Source: Bradyrhizobium diazoefficiens (lineage in GTDB: Bacteria; Pseudomonadota; Alphaproteobacteria; Rhizobiales; Xanthobacteraceae). Taken from it: a stretch of 64,000 bases of DNA. The notes below the pieces were generated by a model. It saw only the letters and a list, made by a program, of their open reading frames with translations, was not told the origin of the DNA and ran no database searches. The DNA lies in the NCBI RefSeq assembly GCF_016612535.1, contig NZ_JAENXS010000002.1:1364001-1428000 (forward strand), given 5' to 3'. The position numbers were made by a program, and so were the translations under genes. Positions 30,135 to 39,658 of this stretch are shown here, piece after piece; the stretch's first letter is position 1; each line of letters opens with the position of its first letter.

Positions 30135-30787
30135 CGGTGACACACGTAGCAATACGTGAGCTCGCCGAAGCGAATGCCGTCATGGGCAGCGATCGCGTCG
30201 CCCTCCCTGCGCGCATCCGCGGGCGGCGTCCACGCCATATCTGTGATGTGGTCCGGTGGACGTAGATGAGGTGCAGGATCGCGGTGGCAATCGATGCAAA
30301 ACTGCATCGTGAACGCCTTGGCGCGATAGGTCAGCGCCATCTGGTCGATACGGCCGTGGCAGTTTTCACAGCCGACGCCCTTGGCAATATGGATGTCGTG
30401 CCGGAAGAACACGTAGTCCGGCAGTTTCGCGACGCGCGTCCATGGGATCGGCGCGTTGTCGGCAAGGCTCTTTCGCACCGGTTCCAGCATCGACGCGTTG
30501 GTCCATATCTGGGAGTGACATGTCATGCAGGTCTCGGTCGGCGGGAGGCCGGCTTGCAGGCCGGCCTCGACATTGCTGTGGCAATAGCGGCAGTCGATAC
30601 CGAGTTCCCCGGCATGGTGGCGGTGGCTGAACGGCACCGGCTGATGCGGACGTATGTCGGTCTCGGTCATGTACGTCGAATGCGCGAAGCCGACAGCGGC
30701 CACGATGCTGCCGCCGGCAAGCGACAGGCCGCCGATCAGGAACAGGCGAATCCACGTGTCCGCCACAGGTGAGAATATTTGAGCCAT
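30131..30787 (-). CDS. actA: Alternative complex III penta-haem cytochrome ActA
   Basis: A 218-residue cytochrome with five CxxCH motifs: CRYCH, CMTCH, CENCH, CIDCH and CYVCH. The N-terminal membrane anchor is LFLIGGLSLAGGSIVAAVGFA. It is the first gene of actABCDEF and collects electrons from ActB. The upstream region 30788-30909 is shared with the divergent oxidase operon and holds two back-to-back EcfG-like sites. Confidence 0.9.
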
Positions 30788-30823
30788 TCTCGCCGTGACC
30801 TGAGAGCGAGCTGTCCGGTCGAC

Positions 30824-30848
30824 AATCTGGTTGCCCGGCGTTGGTTCC
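30824..30848 (-). promoter_or_regulatory. Candidate EcfG-type promoter (act operon)
   Basis: Minus strand GGAAC (30848-30844), 16 bases, GATT (30827-30824), 36 bases before the actA ATG. Two -10 mismatches make it the weakest listed, but its -35 is in a palindrome with the oxidase site. Confidence 0.35.
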
Positions 30849-30855
30849 TAAGGTA

Positions 30856-30880
30856 GGAACACAAGCCTTAGGATCGCATT
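30856..30880 (+). promoter_or_regulatory. Candidate EcfG-type promoter (caa3 operon)
   Basis: GGAAC (30856-30860), 16 bases, CATT (30877-30880), 29 bases before the ATG at 30910. The -35 boxes of this and the act site are GTTCC-7 bases-GGAAC. Confidence 0.4.
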
Positions 30881-30909
30881 GTCTTGCCGCGACCGAGGAC
30901 AGCACACCG

Positions 30910-31263
30910 ATGGCGGACATCAACCACGTCGACTATGAGCGGTCGGACGTCGGAATCCGACTTGTCGGCTGGCTCGCGGCAGGTCTTGCAACTTTCGTCG
31001 TAGTGACGCCGCTCGTGCTGCCCATCCTGTTTCCATCGTCGACCAAACCCATCACACCCGCGAGCCGTCCGGCGATAAGGTCCAATGCACCTCCGCTCGA
31101 GGTCAACCCTCAAGCCACGTTGCAGGCGACACGACAGGGCGAAGCGCAAATCGAGCGCGGCTACGGCTGGGCCGATCGCGGTCGAGGACAAGTCCGCATC
31201 CCGATCGATCGTGCGGTCGATATTCTCCTGCGCAAAGGCCTGCCGGGATGGCCGTCTCAATGA
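30910..31263 (+). CDS. Small membrane-anchored protein preceding oxidase genes
   Basis: A 117-residue protein with one hydrophobic helix (about residues 20-42: LAAGLATFVVVTPLVLPILF) and a soluble tail with PPLEVNPQATLQATR and a C-terminal VDILLRKGLPGW. This resembles small proteins found beside SCO/caa3 and cbb3 genes in other proteobacteria, but I do not assign a name. It is the first gene of the oxidase operon, 26 bases before coxB. An assembly or accessory role is inferred from position only. Confidence 0.6.
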   Translation: MADINHVDYERSDVGIRLVGWLAAGLATFVVVTPLVLPILFPSSTKPITPASRPAIRSNAPPLEVNPQATLQATRQGEAQIERGYGWADRGRGQVRIPIDRAVDILLRKGLPGWPSQ

Positions 31264-31289
31264 GCGCGCTCCGATCGAGGTTGCCCTAG

Positions 31290-32231
31290 ATGTGGCGCCA
31301 GTGGATCCCGTTCTGGCGTCCCGGCCTGTCGCCGCATAGCGGCGACGTCGATCTGTTGTTCGCCGGCCTTTTGATCGCAAGCGCGCTGGTGCTCGCGCTG
31401 CTGTTTTTTCTGCTCGTGCTGTTTTGCGCCCGCTATCGCGCGGGAAACCAGATCGATCGAGACCATCGCGTCAAGAAGAGCTGGCACTGGGAAGTAAGCT
31501 GGACCGCCGCCTCGTTCGTTTGCTTCCTCGGCCTCTTCGTCTGGGGCGCGAGCGTCTATTTCCAGATCTACCGCACGCCCGCGGACGACAACGATGTGTT
31601 CGTCGTGGCGAAGCAGTGGATGTGGAAGACGCAGCATCCCGGCGGCCAGTCCGAGATCGACGCGCTGCACATCCCGGTCAAGCGCCCCGTCCGCCTGGTG
31701 ATGGCCTCGCAGGACGTCATTCACAGCTTCTTCATTCCCGCACTTCGGCTGAAGCATGATGTGGTCCCAGGCCGCTACCAGGACCTCGAGATCGAAGTCG
31801 ACAAGCCCGGCCACTATCATTTGTTTTGCGCCGAATATTGCGGCACCGATCACTCCGGCATGATCGGCGAGATCGTCGCGATGGAGCCGGCCGATTTCTC
31901 CAACTGGCTGACGCAACAGGCACCGTCGAGTCCGCTCGCGAGCGAAGGCGGCCAGCTGTTCCGCGAACTCGGCTGTAGCGGTTGTCACGGTGGTGGCGGC
32001 ACGATCCGCGCGCCTCCGCTCGAAGGCGTCTACGGCAAGCCGGTGCCGCTCTCGGACGGCACCACCGTGATCGCGGATGACAAGTACATCCGGGATTCCA
32101 TCCTGATGCCGCGCAGCCAGGTGGTCGCAAGCTATCAACCGCTGATGCCCTCGTTCGAGGGCAAGGTCAGCGAGGACCAGCTGTTGCGGCTCGTGATCTA
32201 CATCAAATCGCTCGCAGGGCACCCATCATGA
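31290..32231 (+). CDS. coxB: caa3-type cytochrome oxidase subunit II with fused cytochrome c
   Basis: A 313-residue subunit II. Two N-terminal helices precede a cupredoxin domain with the CuA site [12 protein letters not shown] (near residues 180-192). A C-terminal cytochrome c domain has CSGCH near residue 230, which defines a caa3 oxidase able to receive electrons directly from alternative complex III or a small cytochrome. No lipoprotein cysteine is obvious. It overlaps coxA by four bases. Confidence 0.9.
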   Translation: MWRQWIPFWRPGLSPHSGDVDLLFAGLLIASALVLALLFFLLVLFCARYRAGNQIDRDHRVKKSWHWEVSWTAASFVCFLGLFVWGASVYFQIYRTPADDNDVFVVAKQWMWKTQHPGGQSEIDALHIPVKRPVRLVMASQDVIHSFFIPALRLKHDVVPGRYQDLEIEVDKPGHYHLFCAEYCGTDHSGMIGEIVAMEPADFSNWLTQQAPSSPLASEGGQLFRELGCSGCHGGGGTIRAPPLEGVYGKPVPLSDGTTVIADDKYIRDSILMPRSQVVASYQPLMPSFEGKVSEDQLLRLVIYIKSLAGHPS

Positions 32232-33835
32232 GCGACAAGAACTATCTCACCACCGACTACACGCTGAGATCCTGGTTCCTGACGACGGATCACAAGAGGA
32301 TCGCGATCCTCTATTTCGCGAGCCTGATCTTCTTTTTCTTCATCGGAGGCGCGGCTGCGACCGCAATCCGGATCGAGCTCGCCACGCCGCAGGCCGATCT
32401 CGTCAGCTCCGACGTCTATAACCGCCTCTTCACCATGCACGGCATCATCATGGTGTGGTTCTTTCTGATCCCGTCGATCCCCAACACGCTCGGCAATTTC
32501 GTCGTCCCGCTGATGATCGGCGCGCGAGACCTGGCCTTCCCCCGGCTCAATCTGATGAGCTGGTACATCTTCATGCTCGGCGGCTGCATCACGCTGTTTG
32601 CGATCCTCGCCGGTGGTGTCGACACCGGCTGGACCTTCTACACGCCGTTTTCGACGCTGTATTCCAACAGCTATGTGATCGTCGCCGCCGCCGGCATTTT
32701 CATTGCCGGCTTCTCGTCGATCCTGACCGGCCTCAATTTCATCGTCACCATCCATCGCCTGCGTGCGCCCGGACTGACCTGGTACCGCCTGCCGTTGTTC
32801 CTGTGGTCGCTGTACGCAACATCGGTCATCCTGGTGCTGGCGACACCGGTGCTCGCGATCACGCTGCTGCTGATGGCGACGGAACGTTTCTTCGGCGTCG
32901 GCATCTTCGATCCCAGGATCGGCGGCGATCCGCTGCTGTTTCAACACCTGTTCTGGTTTTACTCGCATCCCGCAGTCTACATCATGATCCTGCCGGGCAT
33001 GGGGGTGATCAATGAGCTGGTCTCCTGCTTCTCGCGCAAGCAGGTGTTCGGCTACAAGTTCGTGGCATGGTGCAGCCTGGCCATTGCGGCGGTCGGCTTT
33101 CTGGTTTGGGGCCACCATATGTTCGTCAGCGGCCAGTCGCTGATTGCGAGCCTCGTATTCTCCTTCATGAGCTTCATCGTCGCGGTGCCCTCCGCGATCA
33201 AGGTGTTCAACTGGACCGCAACCCTGCACAAAGGCTCGATCCATTTCGACGCGCCCATGCTCTATGCGCTGGCCTTCATCGGCCTGTTCACGATCGGCGG
33301 CCTCACCGGCCTGTTCCTGGCGTGCCTCGCCTACGACGTGCATGCGACCGACACCTACTTTGTCGTCGCGCATTTCCACTACATCATGGTCGGCGGCATG
33401 GTGACGGCCTATTTCGGCGGCCTGCATTACTGGTGGCCGAAGATCACCGGCCGGCTCTATTCCGAATATTGGGCGCGCACCGCCGCCGTGCTGATCTTCT
33501 TTGGCTTCAACCTCACTTTCTTTCCGCAATTCATCCTCGGCGCCGAAGGCATGCCGCGTCGCTACCACGTCTATCCCCCGGAATTTCAGGTCTGGAACGT
33601 ATTGTCGTCCGGAGGCGCTGCGATCCTCGCGGTCGCCTATCTGATGCCGCTGTTCTATCTCGGCTACTCGGCCTTCTTTGGCCGTCGCGCGCCGGCAAAC
33701 CCCTGGAACGCGCCTGGGCTCGAATGGCAGACTTCCTCGCCGCCACCGGAGTTCAACTTTGCAAGCCAGCCCGTGGTGACGCGCGCCCCGTATCAATACA
33801 ACGAGCATTTCCAGGCGGAGCCACAAAATGCCTGA
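32228..33835 (+). CDS. coxA: caa3 oxidase subunit I, A2-type haem-copper oxidase
   Basis: A 535-residue subunit I with twelve helices. Haem a ligand is in [10 protein letters not shown], CuB ligands in YSHPAVY (with the His-Tyr crosslink pair) and WGHHMF, and haem ligands in [16 protein letters not shown]. The motif before the CuB histidine is YSHP-x-V where A1 oxidases have GHPEV, so the D-channel glutamate is replaced and the enzyme belongs to the A2 family, like the Rhodothermus caa3 oxidase that partners alternative complex III. It overlaps coxC by eight bases. Confidence 0.9.
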   Translation: MSDKNYLTTDYTLRSWFLTTDHKRIAILYFASLIFFFFIGGAAATAIRIELATPQADLVSSDVYNRLFTMHGIIMVWFFLIPSIPNTLGNFVVPLMIGARDLAFPRLNLMSWYIFMLGGCITLFAILAGGVDTGWTFYTPFSTLYSNSYVIVAAAGIFIAGFSSILTGLNFIVTIHRLRAPGLTWYRLPLFLWSLYATSVILVLATPVLAITLLLMATERFFGVGIFDPRIGGDPLLFQHLFWFYSHPAVYIMILPGMGVINELVSCFSRKQVFGYKFVAWCSLAIAAVGFLVWGHHMFVSGQSLIASLVFSFMSFIVAVPSAIKVFNWTATLHKGSIHFDAPMLYALAFIGLFTIGGLTGLFLACLAYDVHATDTYFVVAHFHYIMVGGMVTAYFGGLHYWWPKITGRLYSEYWARTAAVLIFFGFNLTFFPQFILGAEGMPRRYHVYPPEFQVWNVLSSGGAAILAVAYLMPLFYLGYSAFFGRRAPANPWNAPGLEWQTSSPPPEFNFASQPVVTRAPYQYNEHFQAEPQNA

Positions 33836-34472
33836 GAGCTCCGCATTCGCGCCCCAATACGCATCTGTCCCCCATCGCGACCACACCGCCGAACTCGGCA
33901 TGTGGGTGTTCATCGCCACGGAAGTACTGCTGTTCGGTGGCCTGATCCTCGCTTATCTGGTCTATCGGCACGCCTTCCCGCAAGGCTTCGCCGCAGGCAG
34001 CCGGCACACCAAGATCGTGATCGGAACCACCAATACGGCCGTCCTGCTGACATCGAGCTTTCTAGTGGCGTGGGCCGTCGAGATCTTCTCGCCCGCTACC
34101 ACCAAGATCGTCACATGGCTGCTTGTGGGAGCGGCCTGTCTCGGCCTTGTCTTCATCGTGCTCAAGGGCATCGAATACGGCAAGGAATATGACGAACATC
34201 TCGTTCCCGGGATCGACTTTCAGTTCGCTGGCCCAAAGGCCAACGGCGTCCAGCTGTTCTTTGTCTTCTACTTCGTCGCCACCGCGATCCACGCCCTGCA
34301 CATGCTGATCGGGGTCTGCCTGCTGATCACGCTTGCGATCATCTGCCGGAGGGCACCGACGACGCGCCATCATGCGGCGCTGCACAGCGCGGCGCTGTAC
34401 TGGCATTTCGTCGACGTGGTCTGGATCTTCCTGTTCGCGCTGATCTACCTGCCGGGACGGTCCTCGTCATGA
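33828..34472 (+). CDS. coxC: Cytochrome oxidase subunit III
   Basis: A 214-residue subunit III-type protein with about five to seven helices. Signatures: [20 protein letters not shown] near residue 24, [13 protein letters not shown], and the C-terminal [18 protein letters not shown]. It stabilises subunit I and supports proton uptake. Translation is coupled to coxA by overlap, and the next gene overlaps by four bases. Confidence 0.9.
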   Translation: MPESSAFAPQYASVPHRDHTAELGMWVFIATEVLLFGGLILAYLVYRHAFPQGFAAGSRHTKIVIGTTNTAVLLTSSFLVAWAVEIFSPATTKIVTWLLVGAACLGLVFIVLKGIEYGKEYDEHLVPGIDFQFAGPKANGVQLFFVFYFVATAIHALHMLIGVCLLITLAIICRRAPTTRHHAALHSAALYWHFVDVVWIFLFALIYLPGRSSS

Positions 34473-34744
34473 CGGAATGGCGGCCGCCATTTGCCCTCGT
34501 CGGAGCCTGGCTTGGCCTGCTGGTTTTGCTGGCGCTAACCGTGACTCTGGCTTACGTCCCGCTTGGGGCCGCCAACGCCGTCGTGGCGCTCGGCATCGGC
34601 ACGATCAAGGCGGGACTGGTCGCGGCCATCTTCATGGAACTGCGACATCGCAGCGGCCTCACGCTCATTTTTGCGGGCGCAGGCCTATTCTGGCTCGGCA
34701 TCCTGCTGTGGCTGGGGTCCATGGATTTCCTGACGCGGACGTGA
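34469..34744 (+). CDS. Cytochrome oxidase subunit IV-like protein
   Basis: A 91-residue three-helix protein of the bacterial oxidase subunit IV/CyoD-like family (LVLLALTVTLAYVPLG, IKAGLVAAIFMELRH). It closes the oxidase operon. Its stop is only three bases from the stop of the convergent tri-haem cytochrome gene, so terminators must lie inside the opposing genes. Confidence 0.8.
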   Translation: MTEWRPPFALVGAWLGLLVLLALTVTLAYVPLGAANAVVALGIGTIKAGLVAAIFMELRHRSGLTLIFAGAGLFWLGILLWLGSMDFLTRT

Positions 34745-34747
34745 AGG

Positions 34748-35977
34748 TCAGTTGGTTCTCGCGTCGAGTTGCGCGCGCTCCTTCTTCGCCTCGTCCTCGC
34801 TGACCGGCGGCGCCTTGCCCCAATGGTTGCGGACATAGGTCGCGACCGCCGCGACCTGCGCGTCGTTCAATTGCCAACCAAAGGCAGGCATAGCGGGGCC
34901 AGTCGGCTCCTTGTCGGTTGCCACGCTCTGCGCGCCCTGGAGGACCACGCGCAACACCGTCGTGGGATCGTCAGTCTTGACCGTCGCGGCGTTGGCGAGG
35001 TTTGGAATGAGGTTGGGAACGCCAGTCCCGTCCGATTTGTGGCAGGCCGAGCAGAGATCCTGATAGATTGCGCTGCCCGCGGCCATGACATGGGAATCCG
35101 CCGAACTGTCCGCCGCAGGCTTCGGTCCGGATATATCCTTCAGATAGGCCGCTATCGCCTTGGTGTCGTCGTCACTGAGTTTCGATGTCGAGAGGTCGAC
35201 CACTTCGCCCATCAGTCCGGCCGCCGCCGCAAACCGGTTGTGGCCCGTCTTAAGGTATTGCGCGATATCATCGGCTGACCAGGCCGCGAGCGGACCTTGC
35301 CCGCTGGTGATATCAGGCGCGACCCATCCCTGGAGCGTATAGCCTTGCAGCGGCTTGTCCGACTTGTCGCCGCCCAAAGCAGTCTTCGGTGTATGGCAGG
35401 CGCCGCAATGACCCGGGCCTTCGACAAGATAGGCGCCGCGATTCCATTCTTTCGACTTGTCCGGCTGCTTCCTGAACTCGCCCGGCATGAAATAGAGCCT
35501 GTCCCAGACTGTCATCGCCATCCGCTGGTTCAGCGGGAACGGCAGTTTGTTGACGCTGACGGGATTGTGAACCGGCTCGACGGTCGACAGATAAGCGCGG
35601 ATGTCCATGACGTCCTCTCGCGCCATTCGTGCGAAATAAGGAAACGGCATGGCCGGATAGAGCCGCTTGCCGTCGCGGCGCACGCCCTTGCGCACGGCTG
35701 CGTCAAATTCATCGTCGCTCCAGGCGCCGATCCCGGTCTCGCGATCGGGCGTAATGTTGGGCGCGACCAGCACGCCGAACGGTGTCTCGATGGGACGGCC
35801 GCCGCTGAAGGGATGATCGCTGCCCGGGATCGTATGGCAGCTGCCGCAATCGGCAGCGGCGGCCAAATACCGCCCGCGCTCGACGGACGCAAAGTCTTGC
35901 AAGTCTGCGCTCGCGGCCCCGCCCGCGCTGGCCGCCAGCGTGAGCATCGCCAAAGCGAGTTTCGCAACTCTACGCAT
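34748..35977 (-). CDS. Tri-haem cytochrome c subunit of GMC dehydrogenase
   Basis: A 409-residue periplasmic cytochrome with a signal peptide (MRRVAKLALAMLTLAASAGG). Three haem sites: CGSCH, CGACH and CSACH, the same architecture as gluconate/alcohol dehydrogenase cytochrome subunits. The start at 35977 follows from the signal; the frame continues upstream to 36076 but overlaps the GMC gene. It accepts electrons from the flavoprotein and passes them to quinone or the caa3 oxidase. It overlaps the GMC gene by eight bases. Confidence 0.85.
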   Translation of the reverse strand: MRRVAKLALAMLTLAASAGGAASADLQDFASVERGRYLAAAADCGSCHTIPGSDHPFSGGRPIETPFGVLVAPNITPDRETGIGAWSDDEFDAAVRKGVRRDGKRLYPAMPFPYFARMAREDVMDIRAYLSTVEPVHNPVSVNKLPFPLNQRMAMTVWDRLYFMPGEFRKQPDKSKEWNRGAYLVEGPGHCGACHTPKTALGGDKSDKPLQGYTLQGWVAPDITSGQGPLAAWSADDIAQYLKTGHNRFAAAAGLMGEVVDLSTSKLSDDDTKAIAAYLKDISGPKPAADSSADSHVMAAGSAIYQDLCSACHKSDGTGVPNLIPNLANAATVKTDDPTTVLRVVLQGAQSVATDKEPTGPAMPAFGWQLNDAQVAAVATYVRNHWGKAPPVSEDEAKKERAQLDARTN

Positions 35978-37748
35978 TGATGAGCTGCCCGGGGTTCCTG
36001 AGATATTTGGAGCGGATGGCATCGGCCGTCCAATAGGCGAGCGCCGCAACCGTTCCGGTCGGGTTGTAGCCGGCATTTTGCGGAAACGCGCTGGCGCCCA
36101 GCACGAACAGGTTCGGTACGTCCCAGCTTTGGAGATAACGGTTGAGCGCGCTGGTGTTGGAATCCGTTCCCATGATCGCGCCGCCGCAGAGATGCGTCGT
36201 CTGGTATTTTGTGATGTCGTAGGGCGCCTTGCGGTATTCCTTGTGGACCTGTTTTGCGCCCATTGCCTGAAAGATCTCGGCGAACTTGTCGGTCAGGAAT
36301 TTGTTCTGCTTGATCTCGTTGTCGTGGAAATCCATGGTGATCCGCGCCAGCGGCCGGTTGAAGCGATCTTTGTAGGTGGGGTCGAGATCGACATAGACGT
36401 CGCGGTAGCTGTACATGCTGCCATGGACGCCGGTCCCGGGCTTGATCGCGCTCTGATAGTTCTCCTTGACGGCCTTTTTCCATGCCGCGCCCCAGAGCGG
36501 CGTACCCGGCGGCACCGGCGTGGTTTCGATCGGCCGGCCGTTAGTCTGCACATGTCCCATGTAGCCGCCGCCGACGAAGCCATGCGGCCCATGGTCAAAA
36601 TTATCGCCGTTGAACTCGTCGATGCACATTCCGATCGCGCCGGAGGCGATGAAGGGATTGAAGACAAATTTTGCCGGATCGAAGAAACTGACGACGTCGG
36701 AGATGGTCTGGTGGGTGAAATTGCGGCCGATCACGCCGGTGTTGGCCGCGGGATCATAGGCCTTGCCGATGCCTGACAGCAGCAGGAGTTGAACATTGAA
36801 GATCGTGTAGGCCGAGAGCACGACGAGGTCGGCGGGCTGCTCCCACTCGTCCCCCGCGGCATCGACAAAGGTCACGCCGGTGGCGCGCTTGCCGGAGCTG
36901 TCGAGATTGATCCGCGTGACCTCGCTGTTGTCACGGGCCGTGAAGTTGGGTTTGCGAACGAGCGCTGGCAGCACCGTGGTCTGCGGCGAGGCCTTTGAAT
37001 AGTTGCCGCAACCGAACCACTCGCAGAACCCGCAATAGGTACATGGCCCGAGCCGAACGCCGAGAGGATTCTGGTACGGCCGCGACATATTACCGGAGGG
37101 CTGCGGAAACGGCTTGTAGCCGAGATCGCGCGCCGCCTTGCCGAACAGCGTATGGCCGAACGGCTGATCCTGCGGCGGATTCGGATAGGCCCGCGCGCGC
37201 GGTCCCTCGAACGGGTTGCCGCCATCCATGATCGTGCCGTTGATATTGCCGGCCTGACCGGACGTGCCACAGAGATATTCGAACTTATCGTAATGCGGCT
37301 CGAGCTCGTCATAGGTCACGCCCCAGTCCTGGATGGTCATGTCCCCGGGCAGGAAGTTTGCCCCGTAACGCTCGGTCAGATGCGTCTTCAGCACGAAATC
37401 CGACGGCAGGAAGCGCCACGTCTCCGCGTTCCAGTGCACCCCGCCGCCGCCGACGCCGTTCGGCGGCATGAACGCACCCCAGCTTCTGATCGGCAGCGCG
37501 GCCTCGCTCATCTTGTTGCGGAAGGTGAAGGTGGTCTGGCTCGGGCTCAGGAACAGCTCGTGACGGATGCGGTAGCGCAGCTCATCAGCCGCGTAACCCG
37601 GCGGGTAGTCCGTCGCCGTATTGCGCCACGGGCCGCGCTCGATCGCAATCACGTCGAGCCCGGCGTCGGCGAGCTCGTAGGCCATGATCGAGCCGGTCCA
37701 GCCCAGCCCGACGATGACGACGTCCTTCCGCGGGAGCTTACGGGCCAT
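35970..37748 (-). CDS. GMC-family FAD dehydrogenase (gluconate 2-dehydrogenase-like large subunit)
   Basis: A 592-residue flavoprotein. The FAD dinucleotide motif VIVGLGWTGSIMAYELADAG opens the sequence, GGGGVHWNAETW lies near residue 100, and a cysteine-rich segment (CTYCGFCEWFGCG near residue 240) may hold an Fe-S cluster as in related three-component dehydrogenases. The C-terminal active-site region has HLCGGAIMGTD. It oxidises a sugar acid, sugar or alcohol in the periplasm. It has no signal peptide of its own and is probably carried by the subunit-3 Tat leader. Confidence 0.83.
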   Translation of the reverse strand: MARKLPRKDVVIVGLGWTGSIMAYELADAGLDVIAIERGPWRNTATDYPPGYAADELRYRIRHELFLSPSQTTFTFRNKMSEAALPIRSWGAFMPPNGVGGGGVHWNAETWRFLPSDFVLKTHLTERYGANFLPGDMTIQDWGVTYDELEPHYDKFEYLCGTSGQAGNINGTIMDGGNPFEGPRARAYPNPPQDQPFGHTLFGKAARDLGYKPFPQPSGNMSRPYQNPLGVRLGPCTYCGFCEWFGCGNYSKASPQTTVLPALVRKPNFTARDNSEVTRINLDSSGKRATGVTFVDAAGDEWEQPADLVVLSAYTIFNVQLLLLSGIGKAYDPAANTGVIGRNFTHQTISDVVSFFDPAKFVFNPFIASGAIGMCIDEFNGDNFDHGPHGFVGGGYMGHVQTNGRPIETTPVPPGTPLWGAAWKKAVKENYQSAIKPGTGVHGSMYSYRDVYVDLDPTYKDRFNRPLARITMDFHDNEIKQNKFLTDKFAEIFQAMGAKQVHKEYRKAPYDITKYQTTHLCGGAIMGTDSNTSALNRYLQSWDVPNLFVLGASAFPQNAGYNPTGTVAALAYWTADAIRSKYLRNPGQLINA

Positions 37749-37757
37749 GTGCGGCGC

Positions 37758-38483
37758 TCACGATTTTGCAGGGGTCCAATCCGCGCGCCCGGCGATGCTC
37801 ACGGGCGGATGCGGATAGCGTTCGTTGTGGCGATTGACCCAGTCGCGATAGTCGTAGCGGATACCGGGAAAGCCGATCATCTTCCATCCGACCATGTCGA
37901 TGTTGCCGCCGTGAACGGGATCAGCGAAGAAGCCTTCCGGTACGTCCTTCAGCAGGGCGGAGAAGAACCCCTTCGCATCGACCGTCTCGAACTTGACCTC
38001 GCCTGACTCGATTTTCCGCAACACGTCGTCCTGTGCGGCCGCATCGAGCTCCGCGAAGGATTTTCCAGCCTGGGTCGACTTGCAATGCTTGTCGAGCGCA
38101 GCCAGCGCGTTGCGATAGAGCTCGGAATGGGTCAGCGCCGATTGCGGGCCTTGCTCCTGGGTGCCTTTGGTGTGCGGTCCAAGCGTGTAATGACCCTGGT
38201 TAGAGCCGTACGGTCCCTTGAGCTGGCGATCGATGAAGACGGCGCAGCCGGCGATCTTGCCGCCAGGCGTCTCCGGGTCGGGCGGGATAATGCGATCGAC
38301 GATCGCTTCCATCGCGCGAGCTTCATCAAGCGTAAAGAACTGCCACGGACCCGGCCGCACCATCTCTGGCGCAGAGTTCGGATGCGGCGCCCACGGCACA
38401 CGATTGTGGATCACGGTCGCGCGCGTCAGGGAGGTGGTTCCGACAAGCCAGGCCGCGAGTGCGAGAAACGTTCTGCGCTGCAT
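37758..38483 (-). CDS. Gluconate 2-dehydrogenase subunit 3-like protein
   Basis: A 241-residue protein beginning MQRRTFLALAAWLVG, a twin-arginine leader. The body matches the small gamma subunit family (FFTLDEARAMEAIVDRIIPP, then FADPVHGGNIDMVGWKMIGF near residue 185). It exports and stabilises the FAD subunit. It is the first gene of the three-gene operon and has an exact EcfG-type site just upstream (38510-38534). Confidence 0.85.
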   Translation of the reverse strand: MQRRTFLALAAWLVGTTSLTRATVIHNRVPWAPHPNSAPEMVRPGPWQFFTLDEARAMEAIVDRIIPPDPETPGGKIAGCAVFIDRQLKGPYGSNQGHYTLGPHTKGTQEQGPQSALTHSELYRNALAALDKHCKSTQAGKSFAELDAAAQDDVLRKIESGEVKFETVDAKGFFSALLKDVPEGFFADPVHGGNIDMVGWKMIGFPGIRYDYRDWVNRHNERYPHPPVSIAGRADWTPAKS

Positions 38484-38509
38484 GGAACATCCATCTACCC
38501 CGTGTCGCC

Positions 38510-38534
38510 AACGTGAGCCGGATTTGGATGTTCC
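38510..38534 (-). promoter_or_regulatory. EcfG-type promoter (GMC dehydrogenase operon)
   Basis: Minus strand GGAAC (38534-38530), exactly 16 bases, CGTT (38513-38510), 26 bases before the ATG at 38483. Exact match to the consensus. Confidence 0.7.
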
Positions 38535-38595
38535 TATGCGCTCGCTCGTCTTTGGTCGGAACGCGTGACATTACAATCGCGCGAGCAAGGGGCCA

Positions 38596-38874
38596 CTACC
38601 GGCAGCGGTGTCGTCGCCCATCCGGACCGCGGAACCACATTCCCGGACGGCAGTCCGACCGATCATAGGCGTACGAGTTCCGGAACGGGGCGGTGGCGAT
38701 CGCACCGGCGGTCCCGATCGCCGCGCCGGCGATTCCGGCGGCGGTATCGGCCGCGGCCCCCACGGGGCCGCGGTGATAGCAGCGATGCGTATCGCAATAG
38801 TCGCGTGCGAGCGCAGGCGACAGGGCGGTGGCCATCACCATCGCGGTTCCGGCGATCAATCCCAACGTCTTCAT
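38596..38874 (-). CDS. Small secreted glycine/alanine-rich protein
   Basis: A 92-residue protein whose ATG at 38874 follows GGAGG and opens a signal peptide (MKTLGLIAGTAMVMATALS). Cysteines CDTHRC flank the start of the mature part, followed by a hydrophobic alanine/glycine stretch (about residues 38-62) that could insert in or lie on the outer membrane, and a basic tail ending RHRCR. No family recognised. An exact EcfG-type site lies at 38903-38927. Confidence 0.65.
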   Translation of the reverse strand: MKTLGLIAGTAMVMATALSPALARDYCDTHRCYHRGPVGAAADTAAGIAGAAIGTAGAIATAPFRNSYAYDRSDCRPGMWFRGPDGRRHRCR

Positions 38875-38902
38875 TGAAGCCTCCATGTTGGTGTGGTTCT
38901 TC

Positions 38903-38927
38903 AACGACCAGCAACGACCGGCGTTCC
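38903..38927 (-). promoter_or_regulatory. EcfG-type promoter (small secreted protein)
   Basis: Minus strand GGAAC (38927-38923), 16 bases, CGTT (38906-38903), 28 bases before the ATG at 38874. Exact match. Confidence 0.7.
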
Positions 38928-38990
38928 GGGTATCGCGCTCCGGCAACGCATTGCGCAACGCGGCATTGGCGACCATTGTCGGTCGCGAGT

Positions 38991-39182
38991 TCATCCGCCC
39001 GAAGGTCGGGCGCCCTCATCGACCTCCTGGACGTGATAGCCGGCCGGCAGCAGCCGACCGCCCTCCTCGTCTGCAACCGGAACGTCTGTGACAAGCCCTT
39101 CGATCAACGCGGCCTCCCAGACCTCCTTCTCCGTGGCAAACGGGCTGCCGATCTGTCTTTCACCTTCAAAAAGCGCGTACAT
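38991..39182 (-). CDS. 63-residue hypothetical protein downstream of DUF296 gene
   Basis: A short acidic protein (MYALFEGERQIGSPFATEKE, then GYHVQEVDEG) starting at the ATG 39182 behind a strong GGGGAGG ribosome site. It starts 14 bases after the DUF296 stop, so the two form an operon. The translation is compositionally protein-like, but no family was recognised. Confidence 0.6.
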   Translation of the reverse strand: MYALFEGERQIGSPFATEKEVWEAALIEGLVTDVPVADEEGGRLLPAGYHVQEVDEGARPSGG

Positions 39183-39196
39183 GTCGCCTCCCCTGG

Positions 39197-39631
39197 CTAG
39201 ATGCTGATCAACGCAATGCCAAGGTCGGGCCGCTTCTTGCGGCGCAGGTGAACCACGGTCTCCGTGATCGTGACCTCGAGCGTGGGTTGGACCGAGCCGG
39301 ACAGAAGGTGGCCACCGCGCAGCGTGCCGTCCTGCAAACCCAGCACGGCGTGAAGATGCAGGCTGGCCTTGCCGTCGTCGCCTTGCGCGACATCGCCCAG
39401 CAGGCTCAGCACCTCGCATTGCTCGCCGACCTCGATCGGCTTGTACTTCTTGGCCGCGAAATCGAACCAGCCGACCTTCGCCTGCGAGAAGGCGCCGATC
39501 GCCGAGACCGAGGCGCCAGTGACCTTCTCGCGATCGGCGAATTCGGCGACAGTCCTGAAGGCCTCCTCGCCCTGATCCAGAATCAGGACAAAGACCCGCT
39601 CCGCGCCGTCGTTGATCATTTTCGATTTCAT
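39197..39631 (-). CDS. PPC-domain (DUF296) protein
   Basis: A 144-residue single-domain PPC/DUF296 protein. Conserved features: REKVTGASVSAIGAFSQAKV, the histidine-rich LHLHAVLGLQDG near residue 94, and GGHLLSGSVQPTLEV. In plants the domain is fused to AT-hooks; bacterial stand-alone forms are trimeric and of uncertain function, with histidines that may bind metal. It lies 27 bases after the YdeP-type gene and is probably transcribed with it. Confidence 0.82.
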   Translation of the reverse strand: MKSKMINDGAERVFVLILDQGEEAFRTVAEFADREKVTGASVSAIGAFSQAKVGWFDFAAKKYKPIEVGEQCEVLSLLGDVAQGDDGKASLHLHAVLGLQDGTLRGGHLLSGSVQPTLEVTITETVVHLRRKKRPDLGIALISI

Positions 39632-39658
39632 CCCAGACTCTCGCCGTTGTGACGTCTA

